The notes under the pieces are model-generated. The model ran no database searches and was not told where the DNA came from. It saw only the letters and a list, made by a program, of their open reading frames with translations. Below, one piece after another: positions 24,047 to 35,000 of a stretch of DNA of 64,000 nt (position 1 is the stretch's first letter; each line of letters begins with the position of its first letter). The position numbers and the translations under genes were made by a program. Location of the stretch: NCBI RefSeq assembly GCF_020283565.1, contig NC_060060.1:48286015-48350014 (forward strand), given 5' to 3'. Source of the DNA: Trifolium pratense. Lineage: Eukaryota > Streptophyta > Magnoliopsida > Fabales > Fabaceae.

Positions 24047-24392
24047 TCATTTTTTTTTATAATAAAGAGAGCCTAAGCCTGAGAGAAAAGAAACTACAAC
24101 GAAACTATACGAAAGGTAGGATTCTCCAATAAATCAAAGAGCAACAAATTACTAATACTACTAGGACAAGCATTAAAGAAACAAATCTCCCAACTCATCA
24201 AACATCCATAATTAGTGAAAACATCCACACAATAGTTTATTTTCCGATATGAATGATGAACAACTACTTTCCAATCGAACGCAAGCATGCGACGAATTTT
24301 CTCAACTAGAATCTTCCTTTTCCAACTGCCATGCCCATGTGAAGAAATAGCTTGCACAATAACAAGAGACTCAACATACAACTCATTGAAAA
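24047..24392 (-). pseudogene. LINE 3' remnant encoding an RNase H-like C-terminus
   Basis: On the - strand a 95-residue open stretch (24381-24094) reads YVESLVIVQAISS ... RRMLAFDWKVVVHHSYRKINYCVDVFTNYGC ... LLLFDLLENPTFRIVSL, followed by a short 3' part and a poly-T (poly-A on the element strand) at 24047-24058. This resembles the RVT_3/RNase H-like domain found at the C-terminus of some plant LINE proteins, but the acidic residues are partly lost (S or N where D is usual). It is a different LINE family from the one at 40299-52101, which lacks RNase H. The 5' side stops next to the Mutator-like element at 24394. Confidence 0.7.
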
Positions 24393-24707
24393 AGGTTTTT
24401 TCTAATTAACCCTCACATAAATTGAGGGTAGGTGCCCTATGATGATGTGGCACCAATGAAATTCATCCACATTTATTTAAGTCAAACATAATTAATTTTT
24501 TACCACAAAGTAATTTAGACTACTTTTATTTTCATTTAATTATATTTTAGGTATTATATTCTATGAATTTATATTTTGGACCTAATTACTTTTGATTTGT
24601 TTGCTTCTTCTTCAAATTGTATTACGTCTCAAACAATTTTCTTCTTCGCGTAAAAAAAAAAAAAAAAACTTTCTTCTTATCGTCAAAAATTTTTCTTCTT
24701 CTTCTTA

Positions 24708-24935
24708 ATGCTTTCAATCTCTGCCGCAGCCTCCACCACCGTCATGTTAGCATTCTACGGCTCATCCGCTTTTGTGTTATCCGATGTCAATCTTTACTGC
24801 AGCATTCGCCACCGATCTACCGGATTTCTTCCAGATTCTAAAACTTGTGATTTTCAATTTCTTAGATGTTATGTTTTAGCGTATTTTTTCCTATTTTTTT
24901 TTCCTTATTTTTTCCTGTTATGTCATAGAATGTGA
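24708..24935 (+). other. Short open segment inside the Mutator-like element, possible captured gene piece
   Basis: A 75-codon open frame follows a poly-A/T-rich stretch near the left TIR and starts MLSISAAASTTVMLAF. Its base composition is less AT-rich than its surroundings. It could be a captured exon (Pack-MULE style) or random. No similarity is claimed. Confidence 0.25.
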
Positions 24936-25198
24936 TTCCTATTCATCGTCATTTTGTTTTTGTTTTCTTTGGTTGTCCATATCGGGAAAAAATTGAAAAC
25001 AAAATAGTTTAGAGAAGACAAAACGAAATTAGGAGAATGTAATCAAGAAAATTGATCCACTTGATTGGCCACTGAGTTAAGAAGAATTTGATTTATGATT
25101 GTTGACTAATAAGGAATTATGATTCAATATTTACTATATTATTGAAAATTCAAAACTCAAATTAATCAAATTAATTGCACTAAGTAATGGGTTACAAT

Positions 25199-25449
25199 GA
25201 GTAAACCGTCAAATACCCCCTTAAAATTTTAAAATTCGTCAAATACCTCATGAAATTTGGAAATAGGAAAATACCCCTTGAAATTTTAAAAAGTCAATCA
25301 AATTGCCCCCTTGTACTACCCGTCAAAGTCCACGCCAGAGGGCAATTTGATTGACTTTTTAAAATTTCAGAGGGGGTATTTGCCTATTTCCAAATTTCAT
25401 GGGATATTTGATGAATTTAAAATTTCAGGGGGTATTTCACAATTTACTC
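25199..25449. mobile_element. Foldback MITE, 251 bp, 10-bp TSD
   Basis: The element is nearly one large palindrome with ~110-bp arms, starting GAGTAAACCGTCAAATACCC and ending in TTTACTC. It is flanked by GGGTTACAAT at 25189-25198 and 25450-25459. It sits inside the Mutator-like element at 24394-27168. Confidence 0.8.
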
Positions 25450-25559
25450 GGGTTACAATATGCAATAGACACGGATTTTGTAAGGAATGATCTAGTAATA
25501 AATAAAAATTATTTGTTTTGCCTTTCCATAAAAGGAAATAGAGACTAGGTATATCAAGT

Positions 25560-26222
25560 AACGTACTCTTAAACTTGTTTAGGGTTTAGCTGATCAGAAG
25601 TAAAAATATAAATAGTTCATCCGAACTAAAAGAGAGGTCGGACCATTGTCGAAAAACAATCACATAGAAGCTTGATCGATCACAAGTGCGGTCTACCTAA
25701 AATTTATCCGATCAAAATGAAAAGGTTCGACTATTTTAGGAAGACGAACTAACTCTTGAACTTGTTTAGGGTTTAGGGTTTAACTACTGAACATAAGTAA
25801 AAATTTAAATAGTTCATCTGAACTAAAAGAAAGGTCGGACCATTGTCGCAAAACAATCACACAGAAGCTTGATTGATCACAAGTGCGGTCTACATGAAAT
25901 TTATCCTATCAAAATGAAAAGGTTCAACTATTTTAGGAAGACGAACTAATTCTTGAACTTGTTTAGAAGTAAAAATATAAATAGTTCATCTGAACTAAAA
26001 GAAAGGTCGGACCATTGTCGGAAAACATACACACGGGAGCTCGCCCGATCACAAGTGCGGTCTACCTGAAATTTATCCAATCAAAATGAAAAGGTTCGAC
26101 TATTATAAGAAGATGAACTAACTCTTGAACTTGTTTAGGGTTCAGGGTTTAACTATTGATCACAAGTAAAAATATAAATAGTTCATCTGAAATAAAAGAA
26201 AGGTCAGACCATTGTCGCAAAC
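25560..26222. repeat. Tandem array, ~197-bp unit, about 3.5 copies
   Basis: The unit can be tracked by TAAAAATATAAATAGTTCAT at 25601, 25798 (one base changed), 25970 and 26167, giving spacings of 197, 172 and 197. The third junction has lost ~25 bp. Each unit also contains AGGTCGGACCATTGTCG and CACAAGTGCGGTCTAC. The array is confined to the Mutator-like element. Confidence 0.85.
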
Positions 26223-26338
26223 CTAAACCTAATTACTTAACCTAATTTTTTCCCCTCTTTTTTCTAAGATCGACATCATGTCAACCAACATTAATCTATG
26301 CAATGATTTAAAGAGATTGAAAAAATAAATACTATATA

Positions 26339-26681
26339 CTCTCTCTGTTTCAAATTATTTGTCGTTTTAGAAAAAAATAAAATTAAGAAAGTGTATTTTT
26401 GCACTTAATTTCCTATTATACCTTATTTTAATTCACCAATAAGCTTAATTTGTTTTTTTCCATGCATTTTATCTTTCCAATAAATTTAATATGTTATGTA
26501 CCAATTTTTTTAAAAAACAAACATTTTTTTTTTGAAAACTTAAAAAAATAAACTTTAATTTTCCAAATATATAAATCTTTTACGGTTTCGACTACTCCTA
26601 AATATTTGGAATTTACATGAGTGACTTAGATAGTTAACAATTTTTTTTTCTAAAACGACAAGTAATTTGAAACGGATGAAG
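26339..26681. mobile_element. Stowaway-like MITE, 343 bp, TA target site
   Basis: The ends are CTCTCTCTGTTTCAAATTA and, reverse-complemented, CTTCATCCGTTTCAAATTA, with TGTCGTTTTAG shared further in. TA flanks both sides (26337-26338 and 26682-26683). This fits the Tc1/mariner Stowaway type. Confidence 0.7.
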
Positions 26682-27784
26682 TATTTACACCGGAATAGCA
26701 TAAATTATTTGATTTGATTTTTTTTGAAGCATTATTTGATTTCATTTAATAAATGTACAAGTGGAATTGTATATTTAAATTAGAGATATTAGTTTTTTTT
26801 TCTTTGTTGTTTTTGTTCTCTTATTATTTTTATTTAAACTAACATTGATATATATTTATTTTTTCGAGCCTATAACATTGATTTTTTTTTTACTAATAAC
26901 ATTGATATTTTAGAATCAATATATAATGTTTAGAAACAAGCATTCAATGATCAAATTAATTCTAATTATATTTACACATAGTCTAAAATATAATTAAAGA
27001 AAACTAGTAACATAAAATATAATTAATTGAAAATAAAAGTAGTCAAAATAATTTATGGTAAAAAATTAATTATGTTTAGCTTAAATACACATGGATGAAT
27101 TTCATTGGTGCCACATCAGCATAAAACAACTACCCTCAATTTATGTAAGGGTTGAGAAGTAGTCACCCTTGCTTAGATTTTTAAACATGAGTTATGTACA
27201 ATTAAATTTTGTGAGCTAAGCGGTTTCTAATTTTGCATTGCAGCTTCATAATTTTTTCAGGCAGATAGTGGGACCATAACTTATAACACTTTAGTTTCAA
27301 AAACGACACCTCATTTATTTCTCATATTCATGTCCATGTGACATGTATGGGAAACTATAGTGTCCAATCCAACATAGAGAATAGAAATATTGCAAAGGAT
27401 GGGGTTGTTGTGGTCCCTTTTTGCATGATTATTAACAATGTTAATTAATGTATGTGTTACTCTGACAAACGGGTAATTTTTCAAGCAGTTTCATAGTTTC
27501 ACTTGTCGGATAAACTGCACACACTTTTTGGTCATTCCTTTCCATTCTAGCTTCTCCTCATAATCTCACATGGTATCCACTAGTTTCTTTTCATTTTCTT
27601 TTCAATGATAAAAAGATTGCATTGATAAAGTGTATGATCATAAAGTAATACATCAAATGCATACAAACACCAATATCAAACAAACAAGGGTCATTCAACT
27701 CTAAAAAAAACCAAGGGTCATTCAACTCTAGCCCAATTGACAACATAGTTATATCTCAATTCTCAAACACACCACCTAATAGTA

Positions 27785-28177
27785 GGCTTTGTCTAACATG
27801 CTCAAATGAAGAAAGTTCTCCATGGTGCACAAGTTAGCAATTATACTATAACGAATACGAATTTTATAAAATTCACCGTTGGATTGAAAGTTTATATCGT
27901 ATAGATCATCCATAAAAAATTTGAAAATCATTTGATATGTCATTGCGACCCATCAATATTAACGGTAGTCAATAAAAAACCATAACCGTTAATCTTGATG
28001 AGTCTCAATCACATATCAAATGATTTTCAATTTTTTTCAAATTTTTTATCGATGATCTATACGATATAAACTTTTAATCCAACGGTGGATTTTGTAAAAT
28101 TCGTATTCATTATAGTATAATTGCTAACTTGTGCACCGTGGAAGACTTTTTTCACTTGTGCATATTAGACTTGCCCA
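27785..28177. mobile_element. Palindromic Mutator-like MITE, 393 bp, 9-bp TSD
   Basis: Two long inverted arms (GGCTTTGTCTAACATGC... and, reverse-complemented, GGGCAAGTCTAATATGC...) are joined by a short centre. The direct repeat CTAATAGTA lies at 27776-27784 and 28178-28186 (one extra A on the right). Same family as 6385-6757 and 37288-37700. Confidence 0.8.
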
Positions 28178-28385
28178 CTAATAGTAATGTAAAGAGTATT
28201 TCTTTTCCCGCTCTCCAATATTTCTTAGGTGTCCTATAAAATGATCAAAATACACCCTTCACTATTTAGGTGAATTCAATTTGTAGGTTGCATAACGACT
28301 ATTGTAAAAATACGATCATTTTGTCACTCTCACCGACCATTTTCCCACCCCATAAAAGGTTTTGAAATAAACATGTTTCATTGGT

Positions 28386-28732
28386 TAACATGCGAACATT
28401 TTTTCTAGAGTTCGTGGGAATGGATTGAACACGTACTTGAACCCCAGGGTACGTGATTCGAATCTCACGAAAGGCAAAAACTCCACTAGAGAGGGGGGTG
28501 GAGAAGATCGTGAGGTGGCTGTGCCGGGACCACCTAAGGTGGTGGGGCCTGCGCTGTTACAAAAAAATGGTAGTGAGAATGGATTGAACACGTACTTGAA
28601 CCCCAAGCTACGTGGTTCAATTCCCACGGAAGGCAAAAGCTCCACTAGAGAGAGGGGTGGGGAAGATCGTGAGGTGGCAGTGACGGGACCACCTAAGGTG
28701 GTGGGGCCTGGGCTGTTACAGTTCGCATGTTA
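28386..28732. repeat. Head-to-tail dimer of a 159-bp unit between inverted repeats
   Basis: The unit around TGGATTGAACACGTACTTGA occurs at 28421 and again at 28580, 159 bp apart. Both units continue through GAAGATCGTGAGGTGGC and the perfect palindrome CCACCTAAGGTGG to GCTGTTACA. The pair is enclosed by TAACATGCGAAC (28386-28397) and its inverse GTTCGCATGTTA (28721-28732). A second possible border is the direct repeat GCGAACATT at 28392-28400 and 28739-28747. Each unit has a Pol III B-box-like GATTCGAATCTC / GGTTCAATTCCC, so a tRNA-like or SINE origin is possible. It is unusually GC-rich here. Confidence 0.7.
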
Positions 28733-29074
28733 GATATAGCGAACATTATGTGTATGAACCTTCAAACACAAACACACCACCACCAACTTTTTCCCCTCCA
28801 ATCCAAACCCTAAAAACCACTCCATTTTTTACGAAAACATGTTTCCAACACACAATCCAAGCATCAAGGGACGCCACAGACATCACACTGAGTTGAATAC
28901 AAATGTAATATCACTCTAAAACCTTCCTCATTTGCTTTGTCAAGCTTTTCGTTTCATCCATGTCAAAAAACTTTCACTGGTATAGTTCGCCAGTTATCTA
29001 GTGAACTACTATGGGAGAGTTTGCGAGTTAAGTAGCGAACCACTCTGATATTGCAATTGTTATGTTTTTCATTA

Positions 29075-29338
29075 CTACCTCCGTCCCTAATTATAAGACC
29101 CTGTTTGACCACTGCACGTACGCCAATGCACAATTTTAATCACTAATATATTTAATTGTCTACTAGTAAAAATTATAAAAATTTAATATTTTGAAAATAC
29201 TCATCAAAACAAATTGAACAAGATCTTATATGCTATAATATTTACATTTATATTTTATTAAAAAAATACAGTCAAAACAAGGTAAATAAAATAGTATATT
29301 TTTGTCAAAAAGAATCTTATAATTAGTGACATAAGTAG
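29075..29338. mobile_element. Stowaway-like MITE, 264 bp, TA target site
   Basis: The left end CTACCTCCGTCCCTAATTAT pairs with the right end (reverse complement CTACTTATGTCACTAATTAT). TA flanks both sides. There is no coding sequence. Confidence 0.7.
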
Positions 29339-29637
29339 TAACTTTTTTCAATTATTATGCTTGATGCAAAACCAAGTAATAGCTCTAAAATATGCATACT
29401 CTTTAGTAGGAGTTTTATGAATAAATGTTGCTTAAAGTGGAAATGTATTTTGGTTGATTATTAATAAGTTATCATATGAGCTTTAAGGGAGAGCTTCCTT
29501 TAAGAATGGATAGTAAATAATGATGGCAAAGGAGTTAAAATGCTGCATTATGGCAATTGTGGACATTACCAAAACCTTTTAGTGAGAAAAGCCAAGATCT
29601 AAGTGAAAAATAACAAATTTTCTAAAAGATAGTAAAA

Positions 29638-29735
29638 GAAAATAACACATCTAGTAAAATAAAAGTATAATAAATCTACGTAATAAAATAACACATCTAG
29701 TTAAAATAAAAATACAACAAATATAGTAAAATTAA
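29638..29735. repeat. Short degenerate tandem repeat
   Basis: The block AATAACACATCTAGT(T)AAAATAAAA occurs twice about 55 bp apart. Confidence 0.5.
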
Positions 29736-29812
29736 ATCTACACTATTTCCGTTTACACGCCACTTCAGCTACACCGGCGCGGCCAACCTTCCTACATCAA
29801 ATATGAATTGGG

Positions 29813-29851
<39 letters not shown>
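29813..29851. repeat. (AAT)n microsatellite
   Basis: Thirteen or so uninterrupted AAT units. Confidence 0.95.
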
Positions 29852-29867
29852 GAGCGTAGAGACTATT

Positions 29868-30888
29868 ATGTATGTAGGTTGATGACCACATTTCACGGGT
29901 CATGACTATGAGATATTAAGTCTATACATAGGTATAAATATTAGGAGTAATATTTATACTGGATTAACCCACCATGAGAATACTACATAGTATGTTATGA
30001 AAGTGTCGTAAGATACTCTCATAATGATAATAGTGTATATCATTCTTTCACCGAAATAACGTCGGTTAATGGACATTTGATGAATTATGCTGAGGGACAT
30101 GAGTGTCCTAGATGATATTTGTCCCTCCTGCATAACAGGAGATGTCTTAGGCCTCTTGATGAAACATAAATGTAAAATTGCATGCCCATGCCGAATTTAG
30201 TCGATATAAGATATTTTACTTATTCGTTATTCAGTATGTTTCGGGATCAAGAAATATAAATATTGAACTATACAAGGGTGACAATATCTACGCCTTGTGT
30301 TCAATATAGATATGAGAGGATAAATGAGTAATATATTGTACACATATATATTATCATGGAAATGTTTTTGATCATCTGTCATTCTTGTCACTTGGATAAC
30401 ATTGATGCGTTGCTAGATACCGCTGACTATTTATAATATTAAAATAAGATTTAATGTTATTGTCAACGTGACAAGAACCTATATGGTGACACATAATAGA
30501 ACGGTCAAAAGGCGAAATGTAACTAAGACTTATTGATAAAGTGCAGTTAAAAAGCCCTAATTAGTTAGCAAAGACTAATGGGCTTAATGAAGCCCAATAG
30601 TGATCACCTTGGCTTGCAGAACACACAAGTGATCCTATAAATAGAACCCTTATGCTAAAATCATTGTTTGCTCATGTTTTTGAAAGAACCAAATTAAAAA
30701 CGCACACTCTATCCATGAACAGAACTGTTCGTGTGGACGAGTAGAGACTTTGCTACGTTTGCTCAGCTTGTGTTCAAAACGTCTCTTCCTCAGTTCGAAA
30801 GGTAACAATATTATCACTGGTTCAATATAAGTTTATAATGATCCAAGAAATTAAAATCAAATTTTTTAAATTCCGTTACATCTAATAT
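29868..30888 (+). repeat. Probable solo LTR or LTR remnant (copia-like)
   Basis: About 1 kb of moderately complex DNA containing CCTATAAATAGAACCC (TATA box, near 30635) and a transcribed-leader-like region, and ending ...AAATTCCGTTACA, which resembles the 3' ends of some plant copia LTRs. No internal domain, second LTR or 5-bp duplication was found, and the left border (TG at ~29868) is a guess. Confidence 0.4.
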
Positions 30889-31842
30889 ATCGATTTCCCT
30901 TCATCACGGTCATGCCAGCTCCGGCAAAAGTCCTGGACGTTTCTGAAAAGCTCACCAGGTATATATCATGAATACTTTAAAATTGGAATTTATTAAATAA
31001 ATTTGATGGTTAAATATGGTAGTATAAAATAAGAACCTAGTCCTTATTTAAAAATGTAGTGTAATGTAAACTCAACATTAATCCAATGGTATATGCTTCG
31101 TCATACCTCACAATTATTAATTCCTTAACAAAATTTCACTTCCCAATATAAGGGCAGCCTACCTTGGCCCCTTCTGGTATTGGTCTTGTAAGAGCTTGGA
31201 AGTGAGAGCTATAAAGTTAAAAAGTTTCAGAAACAAAATTAACTTGCCTTTTTCAAAAACAATTAACACCTCTGTCTTTGTCTCCTCACAATTTTAATAA
31301 TCTCTCTAGTTTTAAGATATATTAAAATATTAATACATCTAATCTATAATATACGATACATTGTTACCGTTTCAGTTAATTTTTATTATCTTATTGTATT
31401 ATGTTGGTTAACGTTCACTCCTATTTTGACGAATATTTTTATTAAAAAACATATATATGTTGGAGAAGATTAATTAGATGAGTGTAACAAACAATGACAA
31501 TAATTACAATAAGGAAAAAACTATAGCTATAGTTCAGCTATAGGTACTTTGTATATATTTTTTTGGTACATTAACTATAGCTATAGTTCAACTATAGGTA
31601 CTTTTATATTTGAACTTTTGATAGATGATACTTTCTTATTTTATTACATCATTCATATATAAAGTTTATTAATAAAAAATACATATTTATGTATACTTTT
31701 TGTATTTTATTCCTCAATTTTTAAAGATGTTAAGTCTCAGTATATGTACTTAATTCCTTACACTGTGACCCTTTTATACTTCAAAGATCCTCTTTTCCAT
31801 CTAGTTATTCCACAAACAAACTTCTCTCTTTCAACCTTCTTC
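30889..31842. other. Intergenic DNA upstream of the TRM-like gene
   Basis: No gene was recognised. A ~29-bp sequence containing CTATAGCTATAGTTC is duplicated at about 31527 and 31567, separated by a short T-rich segment. The promoter of the downstream gene should lie in the right part; TTTATACTTC near 31773 is a weak TATA candidate. Confidence 0.5.

Positions 31843-31844
<2 letters not shown>

Positions 31845-31887
<43 letters not shown>
31845..31887 (+). repeat. (CT)n tract in the likely 5' UTR of the TRM-like gene
   Basis: About 43 bp of CT dinucleotide repeat lie ~145 bp before the ATG. Pyrimidine tracts in 5' UTRs and core promoters are common in plant genes (Y patch or GAGA-type sites). 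Confidence 0.85.
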
Positions 31888-31889
<2 letters not shown>

Positions 31890-32030
31890 ACCCTCTCTAA
31901 GGCTAATGCTTATTGTGTGATTTTCATTCTAATTTCTTCACTTAACCTTTTTCCATATAGCACTACTAGCACTTAAAAAAAAAAAAAAATAGCTCAAGCA
32001 ATATAATTATTCTACAAAAAGTTACCAATT

Positions 32031-35000
32031 ATGGGTAAGGAAAGGTATTGGGTTGGAAAATCTTCCAAAAAAAGTGTTATAGTTGAAGAAAATGAAACAA
32101 GAACAACAACACCACCTAGTGGTTGCATGTGTGCTATTTTTCAATTCTTTGATTTTCATCCATTTCATTTTCCTAACTCCATAAATCATCAACAAGAAAT
32201 CACTTCTTGCATCTCAAAACACCACACTACTACTTCTACTACTATTGTCCCAAAAGGTATATAATAGTGTTTTAATGTTTTTTTTTTACTCAATGTTATA
32301 ATGTTTAATTTTTTATTTATTTTTTTAAAGTTTTTCAATCATTTTTTTTGTTAAATTTTTTAAACATGTTTTAAGGTTTAATTACTTTTTTTTCTTTCTT
32401 TGTCTTTTTTTCTGCTTTTGTTATAATGTTGTTTGTACAATTTCAGGTGCTGAAGCTCCTAGGAATAGCTTGGAATCTAATGATGGCATAGTTTCAGCTT
32501 CTCTTTCAAAAGAAGAAAATTTTAAAATTCCAGTAAGTTTATTAATTACTTGTCACTCTTTTTTATCTTTTTTTTTAAGGATACTTATTTTTGTATCCTA
32601 CTTCTTTAAAATGTTCACTTTATTATTATTTTTTTATAGAAATGTTCACTTTATTATGGTATGAAGTAAGTATTATAAGATGTACCAAAAAATAAAAAAG
32701 TAAATATTATAAGTACATGTATAAAAAAATTATGCATTGTATTAAATAGAAACAATTTAGCTGCTGGAAATATTTTCAGTTTTAATTTTCTTAAATTTAT
32801 GTTTATTTTAAATTTGTAACAAAAATATTGGGATAGAGAAGACTTTTAAAAATAATAAAAAAAGTACTTTGATCTTTAATTTCAAATATTTTTGAAAACA
32901 ATAGAACTTTTTTAAAAAAGATTAAAAGAAAATGGTGAGAGATATATTAAATCTTTTTTAGCAGCGCAATTTATTGTTCGTATACTTTTTTATTCATGTA
33001 TAATTATCTTATATATAATATATAATTTTAAGTAAACTATTTAAAGTGAAAATTTAAAAATAAACTTGGCAAGTAATTTCTTTTTCTATTTTTTTCTTTC
33101 TATTTACGTTTGAGAGACAAATTTAATTTCAGTATTTTTAGTTCATTATTTCACACCAAGTTCTAGTTGGGTTTGTTTAAGTGAGTAAATGATGGTGTAC
33201 TATAAAGTAATGATTTTGATTTTGACCACTTATTGATTTTTGAAAATCCAGATGAATATACAAATTAAAACAAAAAGGAGCAATGGTGGTAATTTGACTG
33301 ATTTGTCCTCAGAAATAAGCACTTCACCAGGAACAAAGACACCAACTTTAGTTGCAAGATTAATGGGCTTAGAACTTCTTCCAAATTCAAGCTCACCCTC
33401 TTTTTCTTCACCTCTTTCAACACCAAATTCTCTAGGGAAGAATAATATTATTCAACATCTTAACCAAGGTAGAACAAACCAACAAAAAATTCAAACCAAA
33501 GCAAGAAATAGCATTGATAGTAGTGAAATTACAAGAATACCCTCATCTAGAAAATCAGATTTTTATCATCATAGACTCTCTCTTCAAATCAACAAAGAAA
33601 ATAATCTTGGTGATGAGGATTTTGAGATACCTAGATTTTCATTTTCAAAGAGGAAAGTTGATGAGAATAATTGCAAAAGTCCAAGTCAACATGCAAAGCA
33701 AATTGTTAAACAAGTTGAGGAAAGTGTTGCTAGTAGAAAAGTTGGTCAAGACATTACCAACACTCTCAAAAGCAAGCAGGTGAACACTCTGATACCGTAA
33801 AATTTTATCATGTATAATGTCGAACATATAATCATTTAATATTATGTTATTTTTTAATATTTAATTATTTTGAAATGAATTTTAATTTTAAATTAATTTT
33901 ATTTTTAGGATATCTGTACTCAACAAAACTTCAGAGTATCGGATAATTTACCAACCAAAGATCAATTACAAGCAAGAGAAGAACTTTTAGGACAATTAAG
34001 AATCAAGAAATATCCTAAAACAACAACATTGAAAGATTCAAACCCTTCATCATGTTCACAAAGGATTAGATTCATAGAAAACAAACACAAGCCAAACACA
34101 ACTTCAAAAGATCAAAACACAAAACCAAAGGCTTATGCATTGAAAGAAGAGCAAGAATCCAGGGACAAGAAATTGGTCCCAAAATGTAAGAAAGATACAA
34201 ATGAAAAGTTTAGCTCAAGATTCAAAAGGCCACCACAAACATCAGATATAAACATTTGTCCAACATCAAATTCTAGAGCCAATGACATCAAAAGTAATGT
34301 CAAAAGCAAGAAAACACAGTCATTATCAAGCAATCTCCTCAACAACATCAATGTTGTCCAAAATGTTCTCTCTATTAAGAGAGTGTCTTCTCCTCTCGCA
34401 ACCAAAATTCATCAGAAAAAGGTACTGAATTTTTAATAGTTTCAAGTTTAACTTTTTGGTGTAATTTTTTTGATTAAAAGAACATTTTATTTTTAGGGAA
34501 TTCAAATAAATTTCAAAAACATTTTTTTTTTAATTTTAAAATGGAGAAAATATCTTTAACTAGAATTTTACTTTTATATGTATTTTTTTTTTTTTACTTT
34601 TATATATATATTCATCGTACACTTTCTTAACACTTGTAGATATTTGACGGGTTAATTGAGCAAGATCGTATAATTGAATTTGATCAGATACATGTGCAAA
34701 AAATATTATACCGTGTATAAAATTAATATCCTTTAACCAAGTCAATTTTGTTTTCTATCTAATTTTAACTATGTGCCTAATTAACAAGATCAAATTATAT
34801 CTTCTAGTTTATTTTCTGCAACACACTTTTAATTCCATAACCAACATAGTATTCCATCATATAGTTAAGTCCAGTAAGACTTGCTCAGTCGATGTCTACT
34901 AAAAATATTATTAGAGGAATCGAAATTTGAATCCCAAATTTTTCACTTCTCAGCAATTATAGTGTGTCTTTCTTTTCTTTTCTTTTTTGACACAAATAGT

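Larger units (their letters stand above)
24394..27168. mobile_element. Mutator-like element with ~160-bp TIRs, 2.8 kb, no transposase
   Basis: The left arm at about 24394-24560 (…CACATAAATTGAGGGTA…GATGTGGCACCAATGAAATT…) is mirrored at about 26985-27168. The long TIRs suggest a Mutator-like element. I could not find a convincing 9-bp target duplication, so the outer limits are good only to about 10 bp. Inside are a short open region at 24708-24935 of unknown origin, a foldback MITE, a tandem array, a Stowaway MITE and a micro-insertion. No MuDR-type transposase was recognised, so it is non-autonomous. Confidence 0.7.

Noticed and set aside
27240..27790. Possible gene between the Mutator-like element and the MITE
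   Set aside because: No open frame or splice pattern with recognisable protein; only intergenic sequence.
28580..28640. tRNA gene at the B-box-like motif
   Set aside because: No cloverleaf or proper A box could be drawn around it; only the B-box resemblance holds.
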